The notes below the pieces were generated by a model that saw only the letters and a list, made by a program, of their open reading frames with translations, searched no databases and was not told the origin of the DNA. A stretch of DNA of 64,000 nt from Acidobacteriaceae bacterium TAA 166 (GTDB lineage: Bacteria > Acidobacteriota > Terriglobia > Terriglobales > Acidobacteriaceae). Both the position numbers and the translations under genes were made by a program. Positions 1 through 9,289 of this stretch are shown piece by piece (positions within the stretch are counted from its first letter, which is position 1; every line of letters starts with the position of its first letter). Location of the stretch: assembly GCA_000421065.1 (NCBI GenBank), contig ATWD01000001.1:2968001-3032000 (forward strand), written 5' to 3'.

Positions 1-554
1 TATTCGAGCGCGCTTGGTTCCCACGTCCATGGCATCGTGCCTTCAAGCAAGCTCTGGATGACATCCTCAGGCTTATTGAAACGTTCGAGATATGGAATAC
101 CTACGTCGGTGATCAGCTTTTTGGCCTTGGCAACGACCGCGTGCCGAGTATTTGGATTCGCCAGATTAAACGTCACCCATTTGGCAGGCACCTGAAGATT
201 TCCAATCTGACCTCCGGTGACAGCACCATCGCTGGCCCAAGCTCCGGGCACCGCACGCCTAAAGATTTTCAGGGCTTTTGAAGAAACATTCGCGTGTTCG
301 ATCAAAGTGATATTGCCGAATGCAGCTAGATCGCCGAGCACTGGCAATTTCGACAGAGCCCTGTTGAAGACGCTTCCGTGTGTATCGGCCAGCAGATAGT
401 TTCTAGAACTCGACTGAAAATGGATTTCGAATTTTAGATCGCCATTGGCCCTCACTGCCGAATGCTTGCTCGGACGGTATTGAAATCCAAAGGCTTCAAG
501 GTAAGAAGCTATTTCGACGCAACATTGGTCAAAAATCTCGCGTGCTGACTCCAT
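1..554 (-). CDS. Hypothetical protein, 3' end beyond the window
   Basis: An open frame on the minus strand starts at an ATG at 554 and stays open for about 184 codons to the window edge, so the C-terminus is missing. The start reads MESAREIFDQCCVEIASYLE, followed by a short segment of alternating charged and aromatic residues (GDLKFEIHFQSSSRNYLL). I see no signal peptide and no membrane segment, so it is probably cytoplasmic. The general plan, an N-terminal helix, then a beta strand pair with a hydrophobic/FQSS pattern and a late Trp-containing helix, is reminiscent of small DUF4304-like proteins, but this is only a loose impression. No function is assigned. Confidence 0.6.
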   Translation of the reverse strand, partial: MESAREIFDQCCVEIASYLEAFGFQYRPSKHSAVRANGDLKFEIHFQSSSRNYLLADTHGSVFNRALSKLPVLGDLAAFGNITLIEHANVSSKALKIFRRAVPGAWASDGAVTGGQIGNLQVPAKWVTFNLANPNTRHAVVAKAKKLITDVGIPYLERFNKPEDVIQSLLEGTMPWTWEPSALE

Positions 555-692
555 AGAAATGAAGGATATAGGGCAGAACGCAAGAACGCGATGGGACCGC
601 CCTTAGATCACTACCGATAAACGCCGTTCTCGTCATCAAGACCGATACCCAAGCAGTCACAAATCTAAACTGAGGCCGCAATTCAGCCCAAT

Positions 693-1148
693 TTACCGCC
701 CGTGCGCATCCCCTTCATGATGCGGATGCGCCAGCCGAAGCCCGCTCCACCCTTCGGCCACCACAATACTGTTCGCCGGATTATGAGGCTCGTAACGCAC
801 CTGGATCGGCAGATCCGTGCGCACGTCTCTCACCTGCTCGCTCAACGTCGTAACGTCTTGAGCCGCCTCATAGGACACTCCCGCGATGCGGTAGTTATAG
901 ACGATCACCTGACGGCCAAAACTTGCCGGATCGCTGGGCTCCTCGAAAGGAACTCTCTGTTCCACCCGTACATACGGAGCCTCGGTGATGCTGCCATCGG
1001 TGATCCGGCCGCTTGCGGCCAGCAGTTCCCGGCGAGCGCGCTCCACCTCCTCCGGGCTGGGACGAGGCCTGCGTAGCAGATACCAGACCGTGCCGCCAAC
1101 AGTAGCGATAGCTGCAACCGCAAGTGCGGCGTTTCGCGGTGAGCGCAT
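693..1148 (-). CDS. DUF3592-like membrane-anchored protein
   Basis: A protein of about 151 residues with an N-terminal hydrophobic helix (AALAVAAIATVGGTVWYLL) followed by Arg/Pro-rich residues and an extracytoplasmic beta-rich domain. The pattern of a bent strand ending in VIVYNYRIAGVSYEA and then PIQVRYEPHNPANSIV is that of DUF3592-type domains. I chose the ATG at 1148, just before the membrane helix. A GTG at 1184 would add 12 residues and has no better ribosome site. It is transcribed away from hslV. The molecular role is unknown. Confidence 0.65.
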   Translation of the reverse strand: MRSPRNAALAVAAIATVGGTVWYLLRRPRPSPEEVERARRELLAASGRITDGSITEAPYVRVEQRVPFEEPSDPASFGRQVIVYNYRIAGVSYEAAQDVTTLSEQVRDVRTDLPIQVRYEPHNPANSIVVAEGWSGLRLAHPHHEGDAHGR

Positions 1149-1315
1149 AGGACCCGAGAGATACTCTGGCACGGTCGTAAACACGGCTGTCTAGCCAAAA
1201 GAATAGCCCAGCTCAGGCCACTTGACGATAAAGAGTTATCAGGAAAGTACCTCGCTCGCCCAATCTGGACCTTCACCCAGACCTTCCAGGCTATCTTCGC
1301 TATTTGCGTATTTGA

Positions 1316-1384
1316 AAGTGTCATCCTGAGCGGAGCGCGCAAGCGCGGAGTCGAAGGATCTGCTTTCTTCTTCCAGCCACAACT
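1316..1384 (+). repeat. Intergenic repeat family 2, copy 1
   Basis: Contains the core GTGTCATCCTGAGCG, a short GC-rich hairpin, then GTCGAAGGATCTGC and a pyrimidine tract ending in CAGCCAC. The same string recurs at 6735-6797 and as an inverted pair at 45956-46112. It lies in the 316-base gap upstream of hslV; I see nothing else clear in that gap apart from the weak hslV leader. Confidence 0.8.
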
Positions 1385-1500
1385 TCCTCCGCAGGATTGC
1401 GGATTCCAACTATGACTCGAACCAGGTAAACAACCAAGCTCACATCCTTCTGAAAGCGCACCGGAGCCAATCGCCCCACCCCAGGGCGATATACTGAGAT

Positions 1501-2121
1501 GTGAGCAAAAACAGCATTTCCCTGCCTTCCAGAACCTCTACCATCCCCGGTCTCGCCCATCCGCTCGACCTCGGGGAAGGTCGCCGCATCCGCTCGACCA
1601 CCGTGGTCTGCGTCCGCCGCGGCGATTCGGTAGTCATGGCCGCCGACGGCCAGGTCTCGCTCGGCAACACCGTCATGAAGCACTCGGCCAAGAAGATCCG
1701 CCGCCTCTATCAGGACAAGGTTCTCGCCGGATTCGCCGGCTCCACCGCCGACGCCTTCTCGCTCTTCGCCCGCTTCGAGACCAAGCTCGAGCAGTTCGCC
1801 GGCAACCTCAGCCGCGCCGCCGTCGAGCTCGCCAAGGACTGGCGCACCGACAAGATGCTCCGCCAGCTAGAGGCCCTCCTCATCGTCGCCGATGCCCGCA
1901 CCACCCTCATGCTCTCCGGAAACGGCGACGTCATCGATCCCGACGAAGGCATCTGCGCCATCGGCAGCGGCGGAAGCTACGCCCTGGCCGCCGGCCGCGC
2001 CCTGCTCGACAACACCGACCTTTCTGCCCGCGAGATCGCCGAACGGTCCATGAAGATCGCCGCCGACATCTGCATCTACACCAACGAAAACTTCACCATC
2101 GAAGAGCTGAAGGCGTCATAA
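1501..2121 (+). CDS. hslV: ATP-dependent protease subunit HslV
   Basis: Proteolytic subunit of the HslUV (ClpQY) protease; HslV forms a double hexamer that degrades proteins unfolded by HslU. The family core runs from TTVVCVRRG through [21 protein letters not shown] and [19 protein letters not shown] to IEELKAS, and the length of the core is normal. The family catalytic residue is the first Thr of this core, here Thr33. The GTG at 1501 is the only usable in-frame start because a TGA lies 6 bases upstream, so the protein carries a 32-residue leader that must be removed. Most bacterial HslV have leaders of one to about ten residues. No strong ribosome site precedes the GTG. It is followed after 77 bases by hslU, so the two probably form one operon. 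Confidence 0.95.
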   Translation: MSKNSISLPSRTSTIPGLAHPLDLGEGRRIRSTTVVCVRRGDSVVMAADGQVSLGNTVMKHSAKKIRRLYQDKVLAGFAGSTADAFSLFARFETKLEQFAGNLSRAAVELAKDWRTDKMLRQLEALLIVADARTTLMLSGNGDVIDPDEGICAIGSGGSYALAAGRALLDNTDLSAREIAERSMKIAADICIYTNENFTIEELKAS

Positions 2122-2198
2122 AGAACCACGATCCGGCATGCCCCTGACGTCAAAAAGCCGTCTAACAAATAAAGTTCACAATTTTTCTGAGAGAAATC

Positions 2199-3779
2199 AT
2201 GGCTATCTACCTACCCGGAACCGCTGACGACCAATCCCTCGCCCTCGACGAGATGACCCCCCGCGAGATCGTCACCGAGCTGGACAAATACGTCGTCGGC
2301 CAGAAGGCCGCCAAGCGCGCCGTCGCCATCGCCCTGCGCAACCGCATGCGCCGCCAGAAGCTCACCCCCGAGCTCGCCGAAGAGATCATGCCCAAGAACA
2401 TCATCATGATCGGGCCCACCGGCGTCGGCAAGACCGAGATCGCCCGCCGCCTCGCCAAGCTCACCAACTCCCCCTTCCTCAAGGTGGAGGCCTCGAAGTT
2501 CACCGAGGTCGGCTACGTCGGCCGCGACGTCGAGTCCATCGTGCGCGACCTGGTCGAGATCGCCATCGACATGGTGCGCGAAGAAAAGCTCGAAGAGGTC
2601 GAAGACAAGGCCGAGCTCTCTGCTGAAGACCGCCTGCTCGATCTCCTTCTGCCCCCCACCCCCGCCGCCGCTACCGCCGCCCAGGCCACGCAGGAGCCCG
2701 GAACCAACATCATCCAGCTCCCGGCCGCCTCCTCCGAAGTCCTCGGCGACGACAAGCCCGGCGACCGCGAGCACCGCACCCGCGAGAAGCTGCGCCAGCA
2801 GTTCCGCGAGGGCAAGCTCGACGACCGCATCGTCGAGATCGACGTTCGCGACCGCAACCAGCCCAGCTTCGAGATCATCACCAACCAGGGCACCGAAGAG
2901 ATGGACATCAATCTCAAGGACATGCTCCCCGGCCTCTTCGGCCAGCGCACCAAGAAGCGCAAGATGAAGGTCGCCGAAGCCTTCGAATACCTCGTCCAGG
3001 AAGAAGAAGGCCGCCTCATCGACATGGACCAGGTCACCCGCCTCGCCGTCGAGCGCGTCGAAGACTCCGGCATGGTCTTCCTCGACGAGATCGACAAGAT
3101 CGCCGGACGCGAAGGCGGCCACGGCCCCGACGTCTCCCGCGAGGGCGTGCAGCGCGACATCCTCCCCATCGTCGAAGGCACCACCGTCAACACCAAGTAC
3201 GGCATGGTCTCCACCGACCACATCCTCTTCATCGCGGCCGGTGCCTTCCACGTCTCCAAGCCTTCCGACCTCATCCCCGAGCTGCAGGGCCGCTTTCCCA
3301 TCCGCGTGGAGCTTCAGTCCCTGACGGTCGACGACTTCGTCCGCATCCTCACCGAGCCCAAGAGCTCCCTCGTCAAGCAGTCGACCGCCCTGCTCGAGAC
3401 CGAAGGCCTCAAGCTCGAGTTCACCAAGGAAGCCATCCAGGAGATGGCCCAGTTCGCCTTCCGGGTCAACGAGACAACCGAGAACATCGGTGCCCGCCGC
3501 CTCCACACTATCCTCGAGCGCGTCCTCGACGAGATCAGCTTCCAGGCTCCCGACCTGATGAAGGCCTCGCGCACCCAGCAGGCCACCGAGGAGGGCGTCG
3601 TCGCCCAGATCGCCGCCTCCACCCCCGCCCACGACGGAATCCCCACCCCCCCGCTCCCGGTCATCGAACGCGAGACTGCAGGCGTCATCGAAAAGGTCAT
3701 CGTCGTCGACCCAGAGTACGTCCGCCAGCAGGTAGCCTCCATCGTCAAAGACCAGGACCTCTCGCGCTACATCCTCTAG
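2199..3779 (+). CDS. hslU: ATP-dependent protease ATPase subunit HslU
   Basis: AAA+ unfoldase that feeds substrates to HslV. Walker A GPTGVGKT is at residues 72-79, Walker [12 protein letters not shown] near 292-302, followed by the sensor and C-terminal lid. The C-terminus ends in DLSRYIL, matching the HslU tail that inserts into HslV. At 526 residues it is longer than the E. coli protein (443). The extra length lies in the I domain (a Pro/Ala-rich stretch around residues 150-190) and in an Ala/Pro-rich insert near residues 455-495 before the final strand. The start has a purine-rich upstream site (GAGAGAAATC). Most likely co-transcribed with hslV. Confidence 0.97.
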   Translation: MAIYLPGTADDQSLALDEMTPREIVTELDKYVVGQKAAKRAVAIALRNRMRRQKLTPELAEEIMPKNIIMIGPTGVGKTEIARRLAKLTNSPFLKVEASKFTEVGYVGRDVESIVRDLVEIAIDMVREEKLEEVEDKAELSAEDRLLDLLLPPTPAAATAAQATQEPGTNIIQLPAASSEVLGDDKPGDREHRTREKLRQQFREGKLDDRIVEIDVRDRNQPSFEIITNQGTEEMDINLKDMLPGLFGQRTKKRKMKVAEAFEYLVQEEEGRLIDMDQVTRLAVERVEDSGMVFLDEIDKIAGREGGHGPDVSREGVQRDILPIVEGTTVNTKYGMVSTDHILFIAAGAFHVSKPSDLIPELQGRFPIRVELQSLTVDDFVRILTEPKSSLVKQSTALLETEGLKLEFTKEAIQEMAQFAFRVNETTENIGARRLHTILERVLDEISFQAPDLMKASRTQQATEEGVVAQIAASTPAHDGIPTPPLPVIERETAGVIEKVIVVDPEYVRQQVASIVKDQDLSRYIL

Positions 3780-3791
3780 GAACGAACCAGT

Positions 3792-3819
3792 CCACCTATG
3801 GCATCGACATCATAGGTGG
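3792..3819 (+). terminator. Hairpin after hslU
   Basis: A perfect 9-bp inverted repeat, CCACCTATG / CATAGGTGG with a 10-base loop, begins 13 bases after the hslU stop. No run of T follows, so it may be a rho-independent-like or mRNA-stabilising hairpin rather than a classical terminator. Confidence 0.5.
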
Positions 3820-4196
3820 GCGGGTGTGCCACGCTGGATGAATGACGAGAAGCACGTTTTGTATGAGCAGGTCACTACATAGCCCAATGATGGTGCAGGC
3901 GAGGAGAAGCCGGATGGTCGTCTTCTGCGATCCGAGGTCCTTAAGTCCGAGCCTCGAACACTTGAGGGTCGTATTTATCAGGATCGCGAGGGAGATAGGC
4001 CGATTCGCTTGGGATTAGTACGTTTTTGTCCGAAAGACAGTCAAAATTCATTCAGATCGGATATAGTTTCTTTTCACCGGCGCGCTGAGACAGATAGCAG
4101 GCAGTAGTTTGAGTCCCACCCGCCATGTAAGCGTGCGTGGAGTCTCCAGCGAAATAGTCGTCGCATCAGAACAGAATCGACTGAAAAGAGGTTTCA
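3820..4196. other. Intergenic stretch upstream of the peroxidase
   Basis: No gene or repeat is supported here. The last 100 bases must hold the promoter of the peroxidase operon; an AGAGG ribosome site lies just before the ATG at 4197. Confidence 0.5.
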
Positions 4197-5255
4197 ATGC
4201 CCCAGTCACCCTTACTATTAAAAAAAATATCGATTGCGCGGCTGGCGATCATTGCCGCAGTTGTTGGCGTGGTCGCCGTCGCTTTCGCATATACGGCAGG
4301 ATGGCTTTCTTCCAATCGGCTGACGCCAAAGAAGTTGGTAGCTTCCTTGGCGCCTCCGAGAGGCCCGGCATTGGGCCACCGTCGCAACCATGCCAAAGGC
4401 ATCTGCTTCACCGGCACATTTGAAGCCAACGGCAACGGCTCGGAGCTCTCCAAGGCACAGGTCTTCATGCCCGGCCAGTACCCTGTGGTGGGACGCTTCA
4501 ACCTTGCCACTGCCGATCCGAATGCCGCCGATGCAATGGTGCGCGTGCGTGGCCTCGGTATCCGTATCACCCCGCCGAATGGGCAGGAATGGCGTAGCGC
4601 CATGATCGACGCGCCGATCTTTCCTGTCTCCACGGTGCAGGGGTTTTACGACCTGCAGATGGCCTCCGCCAGCAAGCAACCCGATGCGATGAAGAAGGTC
4701 ATTGCCGCGCATCCGGAATTCCTCACGTTCGTAAGCTGGGCCAAAAGTGCTCCCTGGACCAGCAGCTATGCGGAAGAACGCTACAACAGTCTCAATTCCT
4801 TCCTGTTTATTGATGGCTCCGGAGCCAAACACACCATACGCTGGTCATTGATCCCGGCAGCGCAACCTGTTGCCATCTCGCCGGATGAATTGGCCAAGCG
4901 TGGTCCCGACTTCCTAGAGAAGGAGATTACCCAGCGTGTTGCTGCTGGCCCGCAACGATGGAGCCTGATGGTGACGGTCGCAAATCCTGGGGATCCCGCG
5001 GCAGACCCCAGCAAGGCTTGGCCTGCCGACCGCCGCACGGTCAATGTCGGCACGCTCACAGTCCAGCAGATAGAGCAGGAGGCCGATGGCCCCTGCCGCG
5101 ACATCAATTACGATCCTACCGTCCTGCCTGCAGGTATTACGACCTCGGACGATCCTTTCCCCTCCGCTCGCTCAGCGGCTTATTCCCGGTCGTATAACAG
5201 CCGCACAGCCGAAGAGAAGTACTATCCGCGTAACGCGACAGGAGCCAAGCAATGA
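4197..5255 (+). CDS. Catalase-family (SrpA-like) haem peroxidase
   Basis: A 352-residue protein with an N-terminal membrane anchor at about residues 13-34 and a minimal catalase fold. The distal His is seen in RRNHAKG (His65), and a proximal haem Tyr is likely in the C-terminal RSAAYSRSY. Small catalase-related peroxidases of this type lack the catalase arms and use organic reductants or peroxides. The active domain probably faces the periplasm. The stop overlaps the start of the cytochrome b561 gene by 4 bases, a pairing seen for this family, which suggests electrons are passed from the membrane cytochrome to the peroxidase. Function is inferred from family and context. Confidence 0.88.
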   Translation: MPQSPLLLKKISIARLAIIAAVVGVVAVAFAYTAGWLSSNRLTPKKLVASLAPPRGPALGHRRNHAKGICFTGTFEANGNGSELSKAQVFMPGQYPVVGRFNLATADPNAADAMVRVRGLGIRITPPNGQEWRSAMIDAPIFPVSTVQGFYDLQMASASKQPDAMKKVIAAHPEFLTFVSWAKSAPWTSSYAEERYNSLNSFLFIDGSGAKHTIRWSLIPAAQPVAISPDELAKRGPDFLEKEITQRVAAGPQRWSLMVTVANPGDPAADPSKAWPADRRTVNVGTLTVQQIEQEADGPCRDINYDPTVLPAGITTSDDPFPSARSAAYSRSYNSRTAEEKYYPRNATGAKQ

Positions 5256-5806
5256 CAACGAGCCGCAAACGCTTCACCGCACCGCAGCGATTGCTCCACT
5301 GGCTCATGGCAATCTGCATTCTGTCCATGCTGTTCATTGGCGTTGGCATGGTATCCACCGTCACCTCCAAGTACCTGACCTTAGTGCAGATTCATAAACC
5401 GCTCGGCATTGCCATTCTGGTGCTGGCGCTTATCCGTCTATCGCTCCGCTTCGTTTTTCATGCGCCAGCATTGCCCGCCGACATGCCAGAGCCGATGAAG
5501 CTTGCCGCGGAACTATCGCAATACGTCCTCTACGCTCTCATGATCGGCATGCCGCTGATCGGCTGGGGCATGTTGTCCGCGGCTTCTTACCCCGTGGTGC
5601 TTTTCGGCAGCGTGCATCTGCCATCCATCCTGCCCGTAAGCCCCAGCCTGCATACGCTGCTGTGGCATGCGCATTATTATCTGGCCTTCGCCTTCTTCGC
5701 AACCATCCTCATGCATGTCGCAGCGATTCTCTTCCATAAGCTGATCCGGAATGATGGGGTATTCGAGACAATGGCACCTATGCTTCCACAGGATAAGTCC
5801 GAGTAA
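5252..5806 (+). CDS. Cytochrome b561 family membrane protein
   Basis: 184 residues with four predicted membrane helices (near residues 15-35, 48-68, 88-108, 140-162) and histidines at helix positions expected for b-type haem ligation (in QRLLHWL, QIHKPLG, LWHAHYY and LMHVAAI). Family members shuttle electrons between the quinone pool and a periplasmic partner. Translationally coupled to the preceding peroxidase by an ATGA overlap, so the peroxidase is the probable partner. Confidence 0.9.
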   Translation: MTTSRKRFTAPQRLLHWLMAICILSMLFIGVGMVSTVTSKYLTLVQIHKPLGIAILVLALIRLSLRFVFHAPALPADMPEPMKLAAELSQYVLYALMIGMPLIGWGMLSAASYPVVLFGSVHLPSILPVSPSLHTLLWHAHYYLAFAFFATILMHVAAILFHKLIRNDGVFETMAPMLPQDKSE

Positions 5807-5808
5807 CT

Positions 5809-6006
5809 TGGCATCCCTCTACTGGTCTCATTGAGCGGCAGTTCTCCGCCATCATCCCGCCGGGCCGCATGGGCGAAGCGATCGAGATCGCCAGGGTCGT
5901 GCTCTTCCTCGCGTCCGACGACTCTTCGTATGTACAGGGCGTGGAGCTCTTTGTCGACGGCAGCCTGACCGGAACCCCGTTCGGCGGACCGATGATGCGC
6001 CGCTAA
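5809..6006 (+). pseudogene. C-terminal remnant of a short-chain dehydrogenase
   Basis: Directly after the cytochrome gene, without a start codon, one frame reads as the last 60 or so residues of an [23 protein letters not shown], then [19 protein letters not shown] and a stop at 6006. This is the region after the catalytic Tyr in classical SDRs. The Rossmann and active-site parts are absent, so it is a deletion remnant. It fuses at its left end to the cytochrome operon, and a palindromic repeat begins two bases after its stop. Confidence 0.75.
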
Positions 6007-6008
6007 AA

Positions 6009-6193
6009 GACAGGCGCTGACGCGCGGGCGGCGGTCACTTCGTGACGCGTATACTGGCAACGCCCGAGGGCCTCCCGCTGATCGGCGCAAGCGACCGACG
6101 GGAGCATCACCCCGAAGGGAGTACACCCGTCACAAAGTGACCGGTCTTCGTTTGTGGGGTCGTCGAGCGTAGTGGGCCCGGCCGGCAGGCCAT
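6009..6193 (+). repeat. Long palindromic repeat, copy A
   Basis: Member of the dispersed family. Left end GACAGGCGCTG, then GGTCACTTCGTGACGCGTAT, the centre CCTCCCGCTGATCGG...CGACCGACGGGAG, the return arm GTCACAAAGTGACC, a half copy of the CTTCGTTTGTGGGG module and right end GGCCGGCAGGCCAT. It starts two bases after the stop of the SDR remnant. Confidence 0.85.
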
Positions 6194-6298
6194 AAGCTTT
6201 TTCAAAAATTGAAGATTTGAATCTGTCGATACGACCTAAGTTCCGGAAGCTTATCGACTCATCCATCGGCACCAGCACAGGGTTCTACCGCTGGCCGA

Positions 6299-6616
6299 TT
6301 ATTTATCGGAAGAAGAAGAGGATGCCGCAGCAGGAGCCGGACTCGCCGCAGCGGCAGGCTTTTCGCTCGCTGTGCTGGCGGTCGCAGCGGATGAACCCGA
6401 ATCGCTGCTCTTCGACTCCGAGGAGGACTTCGGCTTGGCATTGCCATAGCCGTCCGCATACCATCCTCCGCCCTTGAACGACACCGCCGGGGCGGAGAGA
6501 ACTCTCTCAAGATGTCCGCTGCAGAAAGGGCAGATGGTGATCTCGGGGTCGGAGAACTTCTGGATCTTCTCCGTTCGCTGATGGCAGGTGGTGCATTCGT
6601 ATTCGTAGAGCGGCAT
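6299..6616 (-). CDS. FmdB-family zinc ribbon protein
   Basis: A small protein starting MPLYEYECTTCHQRTEKIQK, the typical FmdB start with two CxxC pairs (CTTC and CPFC) forming a zinc ribbon over the first 45 residues, then a conserved LSAPAVSFKGGGWYADGYG segment. The last 45 residues are a low-complexity Ser/Ala/Pro/Lys tail. I chose the ATG at 6616 because the motif begins there; an upstream start at 6655 would add 13 unrelated residues. FmdB proteins are regulators or small adaptors of uncertain function. Confidence 0.85.
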   Translation of the reverse strand: MPLYEYECTTCHQRTEKIQKFSDPEITICPFCSGHLERVLSAPAVSFKGGGWYADGYGNAKPKSSSESKSSDSGSSAATASTASEKPAAAASPAPAAASSSSSDK

Positions 6617-6734
6617 GGTTGGGGTCGTCTCTGAATCTAGGCTTTCTGGTTTCAAGCGGCGATTCGTACTGCTTCCATTCTAAATCCTGCGAAGCGCGTC
6701 GAGATTCTCAGCCCTTATCACTCAGCCCTCAAAA

Positions 6735-6797
6735 AGTGTCATCCTGAGCGAGCGCAGCGAGTCGAAGGATCTGCGTTTTTTTCCACCCAGCCACGAA
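6735..6797 (+). repeat. Intergenic repeat family 2, copy 2
   Basis: GTGTCATCCTGAGCGAGCG followed by GTCGAAGGATCTGC, a T tract and CCCAGCCACG. Same core as at 1316-1384 and 45956-46112. Confidence 0.8.
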
Positions 6798-6839
6798 AGC
6801 CTCTCCAAGGCAAATCCTTCGGATCAACATCTTGAGGAA

Positions 6840-7070
6840 GACAGGCGCTACCGCGTGGGCCTACTGCGCTCGGCCACCCCACAAACGAAGACTTGTTTGT
6901 GGGGACCCCGGTACGGGCAGTCACTTCGTGACGTGTGTACCGCCTTCGGCACGGGCCTCCCGCTGGTCGGCATCGAGATTTTTCAAGCAACCAGCGGGAG
7001 CCCCACGCCGAAGCCGGGGTCGAGAAGGCTCACCCGCCGTCCGCGAAAGACCGCAGCCGGCAGGCCATCG
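6840..7070 (+). repeat. Long palindromic repeat, copy B
   Basis: One of the two longest copies. After the left end it carries a complete extra hairpin module (CCCCACAAAC ... GTTTGTGGGG) and the linker ACCCCGGTACGGG, then GTCACTTCGTGAC, the central arms CTCCCGCTGGT / ACCAGCGGGAG, and the right end GCCGGCAGGCCAT. It ends 13 bases before the stop codon of serA, which is on the opposite strand. Confidence 0.85.
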
Positions 7071-7082
7071 CCTCAGACTCCC

Positions 7083-8729
7083 TTACAGCTTGCCCAGCTC
7101 CACCAGCCGGACGCTGGCGATCGCCTCCACCTTGCGCAGAGCTTCAACCGCAGCATTCGCCGTCGCAGCCGAAGGCACGTCGATCTGGACCACAGCCAGC
7201 GCTTGTCCCTGCGGCACCTTCTGCGACCGAGTCTCCCGCGCCGCATCGTGCGCGCGCCCTAGGGCAAAGTTGGCGATATTCACCGAGTTATCCCCCAGGA
7301 TCGTTCCAATCCGTCCGATCACCCCCGGAACGTCATGATTCCGGATCGCCACCAGCGTCCCCGTCAGCGGAGCCTCGATGTCGATGCCGTCATAGCTCAG
7401 CAGGCGCGGCGAAGCTCCATGCAGCACCGTAGCCGATCCCGAAGCATCGCCGTCGGACGAGTGCAGGGTCAGCTTCAGCACCGAGCCCGCCCCACCCGTG
7501 GTGAACTCCTTCTTATCCTCCTGCACCCGGACGCCGCGCTCTTCCGCCACCGCCGCCGCATTGATGCGGTTAGCCGTGCTGCGAGCCTCCCCGTTGCCCT
7601 CCGAGCCCGCGAAGACCCCCGCCAGCGCCGCATTGCGCACCAGCTCCGTCTTCCCTGCGGCCAGGCGGCCCGAGTAGCTGATCTGGATATTCTCAAGATT
7701 GCCCGGCGTCGCATGCGCCAGAAACCGCCCCAGCCGCTCCGCCATCTCGATGTAGGGAGCGACCTCGGTGTACTCCTCATGCGACAGCGAAGGCACGTTG
7801 ACCGCGTTCTGCACCACGCCCAGCTTCAGATAGTCGCGCACCTGGCGAGCCAGCTGAATCCCAATCGCCTCCTGCGCCTCGTCCGTCGAGCCAGCGATGT
7901 GCGGCGAGAGGATGACGTTCTCCAGCCCAAAGAACGGCGAATCCTTCAGCGGCTCCTGGTGGAAGACATCGAGTGCGGCCCCGCCCACATGGCCGGACTT
8001 CAGAGCATCGGCCAACGCCTGCTCGACGATCAGCTCGCCGCGGGCGCAGTTGATGATGCGCACACCCTTCTTCATAATCGCCAGCGAAGTCGCGTTGATC
8101 AGGCCTTCGGTCTGCGGCGTCAGGCCCACATGCAGCGTCAGGTAGTCCGAGCGGCGGAAGATCTCATCGATCGGAACCAGCGTAACGTCGTTCTCGCGCG
8201 CGATCACCGGAGCGATGAACGGGTCATAGCCGATCAGCTCCATGCCGAAGGCGCGGGCGCGCCGTGCGACCTCGAGCCCGATGCGGCCCAGCCCCACGAT
8301 GCCCAGTGTCTTGCCGCGCAGCTCGCGGCCCTGCAGCGTCTTCTTCTCCCACTTGCCCTCGTGCATGGTGGCGTTCGCCCGCGAGATCGAGCGCGCCATC
8401 GAGATCATGAAGCCCAGCGTCAGCTCGGCCACGGCAATGGCGTTCGCGCCGGGAGTATTCATCACCACAATGCCGCGGCGGGTTGCGGCGTCGGTGTCGA
8501 TATTGTCCACGCCCACGCCCGCGCGGCCGATCACGCGCAGATTCGGTGCCGACTCCAGCAGCTTGGCGTCGGCCTGCACAGCGGAGCGGACCACCAGGGC
8601 ATCCGCATTGGCCAACTCGGCCGGAAGCCCATTCTTAATCTGATCGGCGGTAACCACCTGCCAGCCAGGTTCCTGCTGAAAGATGGCAAGGGTGGCGGGA
8701 GAGACTTTTTCTGCAAGAACGATCTTCAT
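7083..8729 (-). CDS. serA: D-3-phosphoglycerate dehydrogenase
   Basis: First enzyme of serine synthesis, oxidising 3-phosphoglycerate with NAD. The 548-residue length and order match the long bacterial form: substrate domain, NAD domain with GKTLGIVGLGRIGLEVARRA, catalytic Arg in INCARGELI, a Glu and the His in LSPHIAGST, then an intervening (ASB) domain from about residue 320 and a C-terminal ACT domain (from about 470), which usually binds serine for feedback control. An AGGAG site sits just before the ATG. Monocistronic as far as I can see, between a repeat and a convergent-free spacer. Confidence 0.96.
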   Translation of the reverse strand: MKIVLAEKVSPATLAIFQQEPGWQVVTADQIKNGLPAELANADALVVRSAVQADAKLLESAPNLRVIGRAGVGVDNIDTDAATRRGIVVMNTPGANAIAVAELTLGFMISMARSISRANATMHEGKWEKKTLQGRELRGKTLGIVGLGRIGLEVARRARAFGMELIGYDPFIAPVIARENDVTLVPIDEIFRRSDYLTLHVGLTPQTEGLINATSLAIMKKGVRIINCARGELIVEQALADALKSGHVGGAALDVFHQEPLKDSPFFGLENVILSPHIAGSTDEAQEAIGIQLARQVRDYLKLGVVQNAVNVPSLSHEEYTEVAPYIEMAERLGRFLAHATPGNLENIQISYSGRLAAGKTELVRNAALAGVFAGSEGNGEARSTANRINAAAVAEERGVRVQEDKKEFTTGGAGSVLKLTLHSSDGDASGSATVLHGASPRLLSYDGIDIEAPLTGTLVAIRNHDVPGVIGRIGTILGDNSVNIANFALGRAHDAARETRSQKVPQGQALAVVQIDVPSAATANAAVEALRKVEAIASVRLVELGKL

Positions 8730-8897
8730 GGAGCTCCTATTTTAGTTAGACACACGACAACGAATCTCTTATGCAAGAAAATCCGATAAGGCGACGAGCT
8801 TATTTTACGGGACAGAGTTTACTCGCGCGTTGATCGACCGCCTCACCCACAACCGCCGAAGCTATGGAAGAGCAGCGCCTGCGCACCTGCCGGCGCC

Positions 8898-9284
8898 TCA
8901 TGGCCGCTGCGTGCGGCCCTCCCAGCCAAAGAAGAAGATCGCCAGAGCCACGGCAACCAGCGCCGCCGGCACCCCATAGTTGCGCTTCTTGTGCTCATCG
9001 GCGACCGCGTAATCGTGGTTTGCCAGCCGAAGATAACTCCCGCCTTCGGCCAGCGTTCCCGTCTCCGTGCTTCCGGTCCCGCCATAGTAGTAGCGGAACG
9101 ACCCGCTGGCCTTCGGCTTCTGCCCCAGGATGCGTTGCTCCCCGGTCGCATGACACAGATCGTCGTCCACCACAATGTGGTCCTGGTCCACGCAACGCTG
9201 CATCTCGGGCTTGCTGCAGCCGGCCAGGAAACCGAGGGCAACCGCCGCCAGAAGAACTACCGGAATATGTGCTGTTCGTCTCAT
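8898..9284 (-). CDS. Small lipoprotein, unknown function
   Basis: 128 residues with a lipoprotein signal peptide whose lipobox is LAGC at about residue 21-24, so it should be lipidated and exported. The mature part begins with a pair of cysteines spaced in RCVDQDHIVVDDDLC, then a Gly/Tyr-rich stretch (FRYYYGGTGSTETG) and ends with a hydrophobic segment (AALVAVALAIFFFGW) and a short basic tail. Its start lies six bases after the stop of the upstream aminotransferase, so they are one operon. The function is not recognised. Confidence 0.75.
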   Translation of the reverse strand: MRRTAHIPVVLLAAVALGFLAGCSKPEMQRCVDQDHIVVDDDLCHATGEQRILGQKPKASGSFRYYYGGTGSTETGTLAEGGSYLRLANHDYAVADEHKKRNYGVPAALVAVALAIFFFGWEGRTQRP

Positions 9285-9289
9285 TCCAC

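Noticed and set aside
2211..3632. Long open frame of 473 codons on the strand opposite hslU
   Set aside because: Strongly skewed to Gly, Leu, Val, Asp and Glu as expected of an antisense shadow of a high-GC gene; hslU itself is certain.
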